Of a stretch of DNA of 64,000 nucleotides, positions 45,164 to 53,666 are shown one piece after another. Positions within the stretch are counted from its first letter, which is position 1; every line of letters begins with the position of its first letter. The DNA is taken from NCBI RefSeq assembly GCF_004770745.1, contig NZ_RQGD01000046.1:361428-425427 (forward strand), given 5' to 3'. Position numbers and translations under genes: made by a program. The DNA is from Leptospira ognonensis (lineage in GTDB: Bacteria; Spirochaetota; Leptospiria; Leptospirales; Leptospiraceae). The notes beneath the pieces are model-generated. The model was not told the DNA's origin. It ran no database searches and saw only the letters and a program-made list of their open reading frames with translations.

Positions 45164-45907
45164 TTGAAAACGATAAAAACAGTCATAAAATCTCTATTCA
45201 AACTCCTGGGTTTAGATATTAGTTTCGTTCGATCTGAACGCTACAAGAAACAAAAAGAGGATGCTGATTTAAAAAGAGCCAACTTATGGCTCACAGAATT
45301 CAACTTTCATTCTATTATTGATATTGGAGCCAATGAAGGACAATTTGCAAAAAAGGTTAGAACTTTATTCCCGTCTACGAAAATTATTTCCTTCGAACCA
45401 ATTCCCACAGTGTTTGAAAAGCTGAAAATTGATTTTGCGACGGATCAAAATTTTAAAGCATTCAATGTCGGTCTTGGTGAAAAAGAAGAGAAGATGCAGT
45501 TATGGCTGAATGAATACTCGCCATCTTCCTCCTTATTAAAAATGGACCACCATACAGAACATTTTGATTTCGCAGTCAAACAAAATCAAATTGAAATCCA
45601 ACTCGCGAGGCTAGATAGCTATACTAGCGAAATTGATTTAACAAAACCATACTTGGTTAAAATAGATGTGCAGGGTTATGAGGACCGGGTCATCAAAGGC
45701 GGAACAGATGTTTTAAGAAAAGCCAAAATGATCATCACAGAAGTATCTTTCGTCTCTTTGTATGAGGGACAGGTACTATTTGATCAAATTTATTCCTCAC
45801 TAAAGGCTTTGGGTTTTAGATACGTTGGGAATTATGAGCAGCTCCATTCGCCTATCAATCATTCTGTGCTGCAGGCTGATGCCATATTCCTTCGGGAAAA
45901 TGACTAA
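45164..45907 (+). CDS. FkbM-family SAM-dependent methyltransferase
   Basis: A 247-residue methyltransferase. The SAM-binding core is IIDIGANEGQFAKKVRTLFP followed by IISFEPIPTVFEKL, and the FkbM signature VKIDVQGYEDRVIKGG is complete. Such enzymes O-methylate sugars or polyketides and are common in polysaccharide loci. The start is a TTG at 45164 with a weak ribosome site. It stands just upstream of decayed genes and the glycosyltransferase block on the same strand, so it may mark the left end of the polysaccharide locus. Confidence 0.88.
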   Translation: MKTIKTVIKSLFKLLGLDISFVRSERYKKQKEDADLKRANLWLTEFNFHSIIDIGANEGQFAKKVRTLFPSTKIISFEPIPTVFEKLKIDFATDQNFKAFNVGLGEKEEKMQLWLNEYSPSSSLLKMDHHTEHFDFAVKQNQIEIQLARLDSYTSEIDLTKPYLVKIDVQGYEDRVIKGGTDVLRKAKMIITEVSFVSLYEGQVLFDQIYSSLKALGFRYVGNYEQLHSPINHSVLQADAIFLREND

Positions 45908-45961
45908 AAAATTCGCACATGCAAATTCAATCGCGTAGTTTTAGTTTAACGAATCTTAGGT

Positions 45962-48257
45962 TTAATTGCAAGTTGATCCAGGTTCGTACGCGCCATAGGC
46001 TCGGTTTCCTGTAGGTCTTGTGAGGCCATTGATGTCGGTAATCGTTATATTGTTTGCAGTTCCGCTGGTAATCCCTGCAGGACTCGAAGAAGAAAGACAG
46101 TACTTTGAGTTAGCCGCGTCGTAAAATATAGGATCCACAGGCGAGGGATTGTTCAAACCAGCGGGAGAAGCCATCTGATCAACGCAGCCTGCAATTGAAA
46201 ACGTGCCACCGCCCACATTGCACCAGTTTGTTTTTGCTGGATTGGGTGTAGCTAGGTCATTATAGTAGCCCGTGGGACAATCAAAAAGCGCATTGTCCGT
46301 AAAAAATTGAGGGCCATGAGCGGCCGTGTCTTCGGAAACACAGTACCGACTGCTTGCCCCAGATTCCGTAACTATGAGATTGTGGCCGATTTTGATAAAA
46401 ATTCATTTCCTAAATTCAGATCGATCGTCGCATTTCCAGAAGAGTTGCTATTGCCACCTTCAAAAATGTTTTGTTGGATGATGGTGTTAGAGGAGGGCGA
46501 CGCCCAAAGAGCAAAAACTAAATTCCCACTGCCTCCACTCACATGGTTTGATTTGAACCCGCTCCCGCCCGTGGCTCCAATTCGCAATCCAACCGAAATT
46601 CCAAACCCCGATTGAGAGGATCCTGTATAAACTCGATTGTTTTGAAAGTTAATGAAGGAACTGGTAGCGGTATTCATAGATAAGCCGAATGTGTTTCCTG
46701 ATGTCGTTGCTGCTGAATCGCCGCCATAGATCGTATTGGAAAATAAATCGATTTCCGTAGCGTTGGTGCCTGTGATGTAAACTCCTCTGGTTTCACAAGC
46801 GCCGACCGTGCATGCACCCGGATTGATTTCATTGCTTGAAATGGTCATTTTCGTGCTGAGCGCGGAGATACTTAAGTGGAGACCACTCACTTTGCAACCA
46901 GAACCCGTACAAGATGTACCCTTAACTATATTATTGGAAAAAGTCATACTCGGTGTTGAGTTCGAACAAAAAGGAAAAAATCCATTCACGGAACCACCTG
47001 TGGCGGTAGCGTTCCCCAAATTAAGTGTGTTCTTTGTGATCAAAGAGGCAGCTCCCAAACTATTCGTGGCGATCGCATTGGCAATGCATGAGGTTCCAGA
47101 ACAAGTGCCCATGGTGATTGTATTCGATTCTATGTTCGCAAAACCAATTCCCGTGGAACTGATGTAAATTCCGTTCCATGAATTGCCAGTGAAGGTTCCA
47201 TTTTGAACGATGAGATTAGAAATGAGATCTCCACCATTTGTTGTGTCGGTGTAGATTCCCATTGCAAAGCCAGGATTTTGTAACTCTATTTTATTTGATT
47301 TGAAGACGATGCCAGTATCTGTAATCGATGTGTAAGCAACGGCAGAAGAAAAGCCCGTTCCTCCCGTTGGAGGTTTGATGTGAAATCCACTGATCTCCGT
47401 ACTTGTTTTGTTTACCGAACCTGTGATCGAAAAGGTAGTGATGGGCGTTGAAATGCCTCCGCCCGTCGAACTCCTGGTATCCATTAAAATGGAAGGAGTA
47501 TAGTTTGTGGCAAGTGGATCTCCATTTCTGGTTAGAAAGTCTGTTTCATAACCGCCCAACAAACTAATTCGATTCACGGGTGTAAGGTACTTGAGATTGT
47601 ATAGTCACCTTTGCTAACGAGTACATAACAAGCATTACCCGATAAACTACACTCACCTGAGCTTGACAAACTGGAAATTCCAGCTGCGATGGTCGCCAGA
47701 GGAGCCGCTTCCGTGATGCCTGCATTCGAATCATTTCCGGTCGTGGATACATACCTATAGGCATCCGCAAAACTATATTTAATTTGGTACGGATTCAAGG
47801 TTTCATTGCCAATATCCGCCTTACAATAAATGCCAAGCTCTCTCTCGATGCCACTGGCCCAGCCAGAGACTGGAGTCAAAACGAGCTTACTTGTTTTACT
47901 GGAAATCTGTTCTATTTTTTTTGTGAAACTATCATTTGCGATGCCAAGAGAAAAAGTGCATTTGTCCAAGCCAATATTTTGATCCAGCTCAAATTCCAAA
48001 TCGGTAGTTCGCTTGAGCATCTTACCTGAAAGATAGCGCGGAGTAATGTTGATTCGTTCGGTGGAAGGGTTGCTCACACTAGCCGCGATCACATTCGTAA
48101 AACAGGAAGTCCCACCGACCCGAATCGACAAAGCGTATAACAAAAATTTTGTTTCCCAATTTTCCTTAGAAGTAGGGTCGCATAGATTCCCAAGGGACGG
48201 CGGCTTACAATTTGCCAAGGCAGAAGCCAAAAAAAAGGTTAAGAGAAGATTACGCAT
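45962..48257 (-). pseudogene. DUF1565/parallel-beta-helix lipoprotein, broken by two frameshifts
   Basis: A lipoprotein (MRNLLLTFFLASALANC at 48257) with an N-terminal Ig-like region and a right-handed beta-helix of repeated N-x-I/V patterns (ANIESNTITMG, MTISSNEINPG, FINFQNNRVYTG). The reading frame breaks twice. Near 47586 the frame stops at STLHP*, but the next frame continues PVNRISLLGGYETDF; one extra G (GGG for GG) restores STLTPVNRIS. Near 46380 it stops at KSATIS*, while the next frame continues LIVTESGASSRYCVSED through to the stop at 45962; one extra base in the TT run restores it. The remaining open pieces are 47574-48257, 46372-47577 and about 45962-46378. Such proteins are surface-exposed in spirochaetes. 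Confidence 0.8.
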
Positions 48258-48339
48258 GGTCAGAGGAATTAATATTCGATGATTACAAACTAGTACATCC
48301 GAATCGGAAAGCAATAATTTATTTTGAAGGGACTTTAAG

Positions 48340-48677
48340 ATGATCTCAGAAATAAAAGAAAACATTGATTACCTCATGAAATGCCTTGCAGAAGTTTTGG
48401 AAGAAGCAGATGAAAATCATCTCATTCCCTACCTTTTATTTCAAGATAGACAAGTTTTGCCTGAGCCAAATAAAGTCCCCCCTCCAAAAACTGCTAAGTT
48501 ACTCAGTCTTTGTTTTCATCTCTTAAATATGGTGGAAGAAAATGGCGCGGCTCAGTATCGGCGATCGATAAGGAATATGAGTTAACGCTTGGCATTCTAG
48601 ACGAACTACGAAACGGAAGTATAGAAGAAAAAAGACCCGGAATTTTGGCAACCAAGTGCCCATTATGCTGCACATAA
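48340..48677 (+). pseudogene. phosphoenolpyruvate carboxylase N-terminal remnant (frameshifted and truncated)
   Basis: A good ribosome site (GAAGGGAC) precedes the ATG at 48340 and a 81-residue frame ending at 48585 whose sequence resembles the PEPC N-terminus, especially LSLCFHLLNMVEENGAAQYRR. The frame is then broken: shifting by one base continues AIDKEYELTLGILDELRNGS and GILATKCPLCCT to a stop at 48677. Restoring one G in the GG at 48560-48561 would give QYRAIDKEYEL. The homology ends just before the expected LTAHPTE region, so more than 85% of the gene is gone. The PEPC assignment rests on a short conserved stretch. Confidence 0.55.
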
Positions 48678-48818
48678 CGCGAACATTTTGCTATCAGGAT
48701 ACTCAAAATTGTGTATAAATAAAATGTTAGTTGAGGATGTAACGAAAAATTAATAAAGATTTATGTAAAAATATATCTTTCCAGTTGACTCAAATCCTCA
48801 GAACCAAAAAGTTATGCG

Positions 48819-50189
48819 ATGGTACCGCCTAATGAAAGAAAAGCGAATTCGGCGTCACTGTATGTAATTCTTCCTGTTCACAACCGCAAAAATGTAACTG
48901 AAAAATTGATCCGAAGCCTAAAAGAGCAGACGGATCAGGATTTCACCTTAGTACTCGTAGATGATGGTTCTACAGACGGGACCTCTGAAATGGTGAGAGG
49001 TTATTTCGGAAATGTAGTAGTGATCAGAGGAAAGGGCAACTGGTGGTGGGGCGGATCCTTACACCAAGGCTACAAATGGCTTACCAAAAATAAGGTCTCA
49101 AGTGACGCAAATATCTTGATTCTCAATGACGATGTGGTATTTGAGAAAGATTTTTTACAAGTAGGCATTAAGAAAATCGATGACAATCCTGATGCGCTCA
49201 TCCTTTCCCAGGATTATGACAGTGTCACAGGTGAGCTATTAGATTCGGGATCGAATGTGGATTGGGAACATCTAATCTTTTCAAATGCGAAAAGTCCAGA
49301 GGAGATCAACATCCTCTCCACCCGTGGGCTCTTTTTTAAGATGCGCGTCTTTTATGAAATCGGAGGGTTCCACCCGACTCTCATCCCGCATTACCAGTCC
49401 GATTATGAATTTACCCATAGAGCTTACCGAAAGGGATTTCGCATGCTCACATTCCCCGAACTGAGGCTAAAAGAAGATACGAAACAAACAGGCATTCGAG
49501 TTCGTGCAAATGGCTTTCAGGGATTCCTTCAGAATTATTTTTCCAAAAGATCTAACTACTACCAACTATCCTGGTTCGCCTTTATTTTGTTTGTCTGTCC
49601 ATGGAGATGGAAATTTAAAAATCTCGTTCGGGTTTCGATTCCGTATCGCTATTTCCTTGCCCCCTTGTTCTATCAATTGAAATCGTTTATCATCTATACC
49701 AAACAAAAAGGACTAGTGTTTCACATTACCTTAAAAATCAAAGTCTTGAAAGAATCGGTTTTCTTACTTCGCATCCTAAGAAATTGTATCAAACGAACAA
49801 AATATAAGCTTTCCGATTTTAGAGTGCTTCCTGCCGAGAAAAGAATTCAGAAAGCAGGTCATATCGAAACCTTCCATACTTTCACCTACATTCGTGGGAT
49901 CTACTATGTCAGATTCATTGGTTGGGCTGTAGATCCTACCAATCCCGAGCGGCCTGCAAAATCGGTCCTGGTGGTAAAGGACCAGAAGGAGGTTTTAGGT
50001 ACGCTTGCGCATTTAAAGCTGAAGCGGGCCGACATAATGAAAGCCCATGCGAAAAGGCGACTCCCGAAATGTGGATTCATCGGTTATATCAATATGGGGA
50101 AGGTCGACTACTTACAGGGAATTGAATTTTTTGCAGTTTCCCCACGAGGAAAAGTGATTCAAAAGCTCGAGATGGAACCGATTCGCTAG
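48819..50189 (+). CDS. GT2 glycosyltransferase with C-terminal GWAxDP module (copy 1)
   Basis: A 456-residue glycosyltransferase. The GT-A fold has YVILPVHNRKNVTEKLI at the start, LVDDGSTDGTSEM, the DxD-like LILNDDVVFEKDF and a HYQSDYEFTHRAYRKGF acceptor-side motif, as in rhamnosyl- and galactofuranosyl-type GT2 enzymes. A membrane-associated hydrophobic stretch near residue 255 (LSWFAFILFVCPW) and a linker lead to a C-terminal beta-rich module (about 345-456) with FIGWAVDPTNP, VLVVKDQKEVLGTL, RADIM and CGFIGYIN. The first 767 bp of coding sequence are about 95% identical to the paralogue at 53667. It is followed by a hairpin terminator. Confidence 0.85.
   Translation: MVPPNERKANSASLYVILPVHNRKNVTEKLIRSLKEQTDQDFTLVLVDDGSTDGTSEMVRGYFGNVVVIRGKGNWWWGGSLHQGYKWLTKNKVSSDANILILNDDVVFEKDFLQVGIKKIDDNPDALILSQDYDSVTGELLDSGSNVDWEHLIFSNAKSPEEINILSTRGLFFKMRVFYEIGGFHPTLIPHYQSDYEFTHRAYRKGFRMLTFPELRLKEDTKQTGIRVRANGFQGFLQNYFSKRSNYYQLSWFAFILFVCPWRWKFKNLVRVSIPYRYFLAPLFYQLKSFIIYTKQKGLVFHITLKIKVLKESVFLLRILRNCIKRTKYKLSDFRVLPAEKRIQKAGHIETFHTFTYIRGIYYVRFIGWAVDPTNPERPAKSVLVVKDQKEVLGTLAHLKLKRADIMKAHAKRRLPKCGFIGYINMGKVDYLQGIEFFAVSPRGKVIQKLEMEPIR
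48858..49624 (+). repeat. 767-bp direct repeat, copy 1
   Basis: The N-terminal coding part of this GT2 gene is repeated at 53670-54436 with about 40 mismatches and no indels (constant 4812-bp offset). Mismatches are clustered in a few short patches, as expected from gene conversion. Confidence 0.9.
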
Positions 50190-50190
50190 G

Positions 50191-50218
50191 AAAAGCCAGA
50201 ATAATGAATGGCTTTTTT
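50191..50218 (+). terminator. Rho-independent terminator after GT2 copy 1
   Basis: An 8-bp stem AAAAGCCA/TGGCTTTT with a 10-nt loop ends in a TTTTTT run. It begins 2 bp after the GT2 stop and separates that gene from the ligase/exporter genes, which must then have their own promoter. Confidence 0.8.
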
Positions 50219-50280
50219 ACGTGAAAATGAGCCATTGTAATAATTGGCACCATGAATAGAACGGTTTGGCTTGCAGTTGC

Positions 50281-51489
50281 ATGAAAAAAATATTTTTTGG
50301 CCTCCCCAATGAATATTTTTTCTTGGGGTTACTTACTGGAATTGGCTTTCTAAACTATTCTTTGCCTGTATTCGTTCTAGGGATGTTCGTTTTTGCTATC
50401 TGGAAAGGGTTTCCCTTTATCCAGTGGGATTTGCACAAAGTTTTGGTATTTTCCTCCATTCTCCTATTTTATGTTTTTTATTACCTCTTCTATCAAATTC
50501 CCGTGACACCCATCGAATGGAAGTTCACTGGGATTGATTTTTACGGACATTCCTTACGATTTTTGCCCGCCTTGTTTACGTTTGTATTCCTTTTGACCTT
50601 GAAGTCACGGAATTACAGGGAAGGCTTTTTAGTTTCTGTTAGCCTTGGCATGATGGTCTTTGCCGTACTGATGACGATTGCGACCGTGATTCATTTTGAT
50701 CCTCCCTACTATGGGAAGTCTTTTCATTTTTACGACCGGACCGAAGGGAATTCGCCAGGCATCACAGTACTTGCGAATATCCTTCCGATAGCCTTCCTTT
50801 GTTTCCATCCAGAAGTTTACCTGACACCGTTAAAAAATATTTTTTTAAGTCTCTTCGCTTTGGCTTTGCTTTTTTTAGGATTGTATATCAATTATCTTTT
50901 CAGTGCTAGAACCTTTGTCTTTCTGATTGGGATCAATTTAACATTGATTTTAGCATTTCAGTTTTTTTCCTTTTATAGAAAAGGAATTCAAATCAATTTC
51001 AAAATTTTCTTAGTAGCTTCTGCCTCCGCACTATTGTTAATCCTGTTCACATTGTACGCACTCAAAGACAGTTTTTTAATCCATCGTATCTTAAATCAAA
51101 ATTTTGATGTAAAAATCCATCATTTTCTTGATTATTTTGCAAACATAAAAAATGGATTTTTCATCTATCCGAAAGTAGATACTGAAAAGTCGGCTACGTA
51201 TTGGTTTCATAATGTATTTTTTGATGCGCACCGAACTTCCGGTCCGTGGACTGCTCTGACATTATACTTTTATTTCGCATATACGTTTGTTCTAGCAGCA
51301 TACAGGACTTTTAAGGGTGATGAGACTCAGCAAAGATATTTACATCTTTATATAAATATTTTCCTGTTATTCATAACCTGCATTCCGTTCGAATCCTCGG
51401 AGTCTCAACTAATGGTCATTTTTATCGGAATAGGAGGATTAATTGTCACGACAAGTAATTCAACAAATAAATTGGAATCAGGAAGCTAA
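50281..51489 (+). CDS. O-antigen ligase/polymerase-like membrane protein
   Basis: A 402-residue protein with about ten TM segments (for example YFFLGLLTGIGFLNYSLPVF, VFSSILLFYVFYYLFYQI) and one larger periplasmic loop (about 275-330). YLFSARTFVFLIGINLTLI resembles the conserved loop-TM of Wzy_C/WaaL proteins. In an ABC-exported O-antigen system a ligase is expected and a polymerase is not, so WaaL-like ligation of the chain to lipid A-core is the more likely role. The ATG at 50281 is chosen; a 10-codon ORF ending in the same ATGA precedes it. The wzm gene follows after 6 bp. Confidence 0.65.
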   Translation: MKKIFFGLPNEYFFLGLLTGIGFLNYSLPVFVLGMFVFAIWKGFPFIQWDLHKVLVFSSILLFYVFYYLFYQIPVTPIEWKFTGIDFYGHSLRFLPALFTFVFLLTLKSRNYREGFLVSVSLGMMVFAVLMTIATVIHFDPPYYGKSFHFYDRTEGNSPGITVLANILPIAFLCFHPEVYLTPLKNIFLSLFALALLFLGLYINYLFSARTFVFLIGINLTLILAFQFFSFYRKGIQINFKIFLVASASALLLILFTLYALKDSFLIHRILNQNFDVKIHHFLDYFANIKNGFFIYPKVDTEKSATYWFHNVFFDAHRTSGPWTALTLYFYFAYTFVLAAYRTFKGDETQQRYLHLYINIFLLFITCIPFESSESQLMVIFIGIGGLIVTTSNSTNKLESGS

Positions 51490-51495
51490 TCTCAG

Positions 51496-52365
51496 ATGAC
51501 AAGCAAAACGAATGATGTTGCAGCAGTTGAAAGTAGGAAAAGAAAGAATGATCTATTTCATACAATCATACGCGGTAAAAATTTTATACTCGAGATCTTC
51601 CGATTGAGAAAATTGCTTTTTGATCTTTCCATCCGAGAATTTAAAAGTGGGCATTTCGGTTCCGTACTTGGAGTCGTTTGGATTTTCGTAGAGCCAATGA
51701 TCTTTATGTATGTTATGTGGTTTTTCTTTACCAAGGCGATGAGATTCCAACCCGTTGGCAATTATCCGTTTTTACCATGGCTGTTTTGTTCCATGATCAT
51801 GTGGCAATTTTTTTCTGGCACATGCATTAGTTCCGCCAATGTATTTTCCAGCTATTCCTACTTAATGAAGAAGCCAGAAATCAACCTTTCCATCTTGCCT
51901 TTGATTAAAATTCTCTCTTCACTTTACGTTCATTTAATTTTTATATTTCTGCTGATCATCATGATGTTTGCGTCCGGTATCTCCTTTTCCTTTTATTGGT
52001 TTCAGAGTCTTTATTACCTTTTTGCAACCTGTGTATTGTTAATCGGCATTTCCTGGATTACTGGATCGGTAAGTTTGTTTTTACAAGATACTCGAAATAT
52101 ATTGGGAGTTTTGTTTCAGATAGGGTATTGGATTTCACCGATCTTCTGGGATTTGAACACGTATCCCGAAAAATACAGAATCTTCATGAAGCTAAATCCG
52201 TTTTATTATATTATCAACGGCTATCGACAAAGTTTCATTTATCAGAAGCCATTCTATGAAGATACCTTCTCGATGATCTATTTTTGGTCCTTTACACTTG
52301 TTTGTATCTGCCTCGGGATATTTACGTATAAGCGACTACGACCAGAATTCGGAGATGTAATCTAA
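51496..52365 (+). CDS. wzm: O-antigen ABC exporter permease (Wzm-like)
   Basis: A 289-residue ABC-2 type permease with six TM helices. LLFDLSIREFKSGHFGSVLGV followed by VWIFVEPMIFMYVMWFFF is the signature of polysaccharide exporters (Wzm/TagG/KpsM class), as are FQIGYWISPIFWDLNTYP and LNPFYYIINGYRQSFIY. It should export the undecaprenyl-linked O-chain with the ATPase encoded next, whose ATG overlaps this stop by one base (TAATG). Confidence 0.93.
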   Translation: MTSKTNDVAAVESRKRKNDLFHTIIRGKNFILEIFRLRKLLFDLSIREFKSGHFGSVLGVVWIFVEPMIFMYVMWFFFTKAMRFQPVGNYPFLPWLFCSMIMWQFFSGTCISSANVFSSYSYLMKKPEINLSILPLIKILSSLYVHLIFIFLLIIMMFASGISFSFYWFQSLYYLFATCVLLIGISWITGSVSLFLQDTRNILGVLFQIGYWISPIFWDLNTYPEKYRIFMKLNPFYYIINGYRQSFIYQKPFYEDTFSMIYFWSFTLVCICLGIFTYKRLRPEFGDVI

Positions 52366-53663
52366 TGAATGATATTGCCATTAAGCTTCATGAAGTGAAC
52401 AAGGTCTTCCGAATTTATGACAGACCGAGTGATCGACTTAAACAGTTATTTAATTTTAAACATAAGAAGTATTTTACTGACTTTCGCGCCCTCACTGACA
52501 TTTCTTTAGAAATTAAAAAGGGAGAATTTATTGGTATTGTAGGAAGAAACGGGGCTGGGAAGTCCACACTGCTTCGCATTTTATCGAGGGAATTGACTCC
52601 TACCTCAGGTACGGTGAGCATACATGGAAAGGTTTCCTTATTACAGTTAGGGGTTGGTTTTGATTCCGAATTAACGGGAATCGACAATGCAAGGTTTGCG
52701 AGTAAGTTACTCGGTTTCACCGATGATGAAATTGAAAATATGTTAGGTGAGATTGTAGAATTTGCTGATATCGGCGAGTTTATGTACCATCCGATTAAAA
52801 CCTATTCCACAGGGATGTACTCCAGACTTTCTTTTGCGATCGCTATCAATATCGATCCTGATATACTCATAGCCGATGAGGTTTTATCGGTTGGTGATAT
52901 GAAGTTCAGCCAAAAATGCCTTAGGAAAATGCATGAGTTCAAGGAGAAGGGGAGGACTCTGATTCTTGTGACACATAGCCCCGAGGCAGTGAAATCCTTC
53001 TGCGATCGATCGATTTGGATCAATGATGGAAAGCTGTTTATGGATGGGGATCCGAAGAAAGTCATGACCGATTATATCAATTTCATGGTCTTCAACCAAC
53101 TCCCGCAAGTCACGACCCCTGAAGAGGCAAATGCAAATATTCAAAATATAAATAGTGAAGACTCAAGCAACTTAACTTCAGATCAAATCGTTTGGGATTA
53201 CGGGAATGAGTCAACGACATCGATCGGATCCATGAAGGCTAAAATTGAAAGAGCCACTTTGTGTAATGAAGTGAATGACCGCGTTACCATAGTTACTGGA
53301 AATCCTAAGCTCACACTCATGGCAGAGGTCAGTGTCAATGTTGATATCGCGAGCCCTTCCTTCGGGTGGATTTTATATGATGATTATGGAAAGTATGCAC
53401 TTCATACAAATACAGATATTGCAGGTTACCCGATCAAATCGATGAAAGCGGGTAAAAAATATTTAATCAAATTTACCTTTGTTCTTCCTTCGCTTAAAAA
53501 CGGAGATTTTATATTTTCTCTGGGAATGAGAGGAGACGATGATGAGATGTTACATAGACTGCAGGACATCTTGCCTTTAAAAGTATTCCGTGATGATTCC
53601 AAATCGCAACAATTAGGGTATGTGATCATCGAGGAAGAGGAAGTTTTGGTTAACCAAATATAA
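52365..53663 (+). CDS. wzt: O-antigen ABC exporter ATPase with C-terminal carbohydrate-binding domain (Wzt-like)
   Basis: A 432-residue Wzt-type protein. The nucleotide-binding domain (1-245) has Walker A GRNGAGKST, the ABC signature in YSTGMYSRLSFAIAI, Walker B DILIADEVLSVGD and the switch His in LVTHSPEA. The long C-terminal part (about 270-432) is beta-rich (SFGWILYDDYGKYALHTNTD, FVLPSLKNGDFIFSLGMRGDD), the Wzt carbohydrate-binding domain that reads the capped non-reducing end in systems such as E. coli O9a. This implies chain-length control by a terminal modification, for which the methyltransferases in the locus are candidates. Confidence 0.93.
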   Translation: MNDIAIKLHEVNKVFRIYDRPSDRLKQLFNFKHKKYFTDFRALTDISLEIKKGEFIGIVGRNGAGKSTLLRILSRELTPTSGTVSIHGKVSLLQLGVGFDSELTGIDNARFASKLLGFTDDEIENMLGEIVEFADIGEFMYHPIKTYSTGMYSRLSFAIAINIDPDILIADEVLSVGDMKFSQKCLRKMHEFKEKGRTLILVTHSPEAVKSFCDRSIWINDGKLFMDGDPKKVMTDYINFMVFNQLPQVTTPEEANANIQNINSEDSSNLTSDQIVWDYGNESTTSIGSMKAKIERATLCNEVNDRVTIVTGNPKLTLMAEVSVNVDIASPSFGWILYDDYGKYALHTNTDIAGYPIKSMKAGKKYLIKFTFVLPSLKNGDFIFSLGMRGDDDEMLHRLQDILPLKVFRDDSKSQQLGYVIIEEEEVLVNQI

Positions 53664-53666
53664 ATT

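Noticed and set aside
46320..47170. Several + strand open frames antisense to the beta-helix lipoprotein
   Set aside because: They mirror the repetitive codons of the broken lipoprotein gene and show no protein-like pattern or ribosome site.
48650..48740. Possible integron attC site at the end of the PEPC remnant (TTATG-CTGCA-CATAA hairpin, then TAACGCG)
   Set aside because: The RYYYAAC and GTTRRRY core boxes do not fit and no integrase is visible.
51385..51405. GTTCGAATCC-like T-loop sequence suggesting a tRNA
   Set aside because: It lies inside the ligase-like coding frame (IPFESSESQ) and no acceptor or anticodon stem can be drawn around it.
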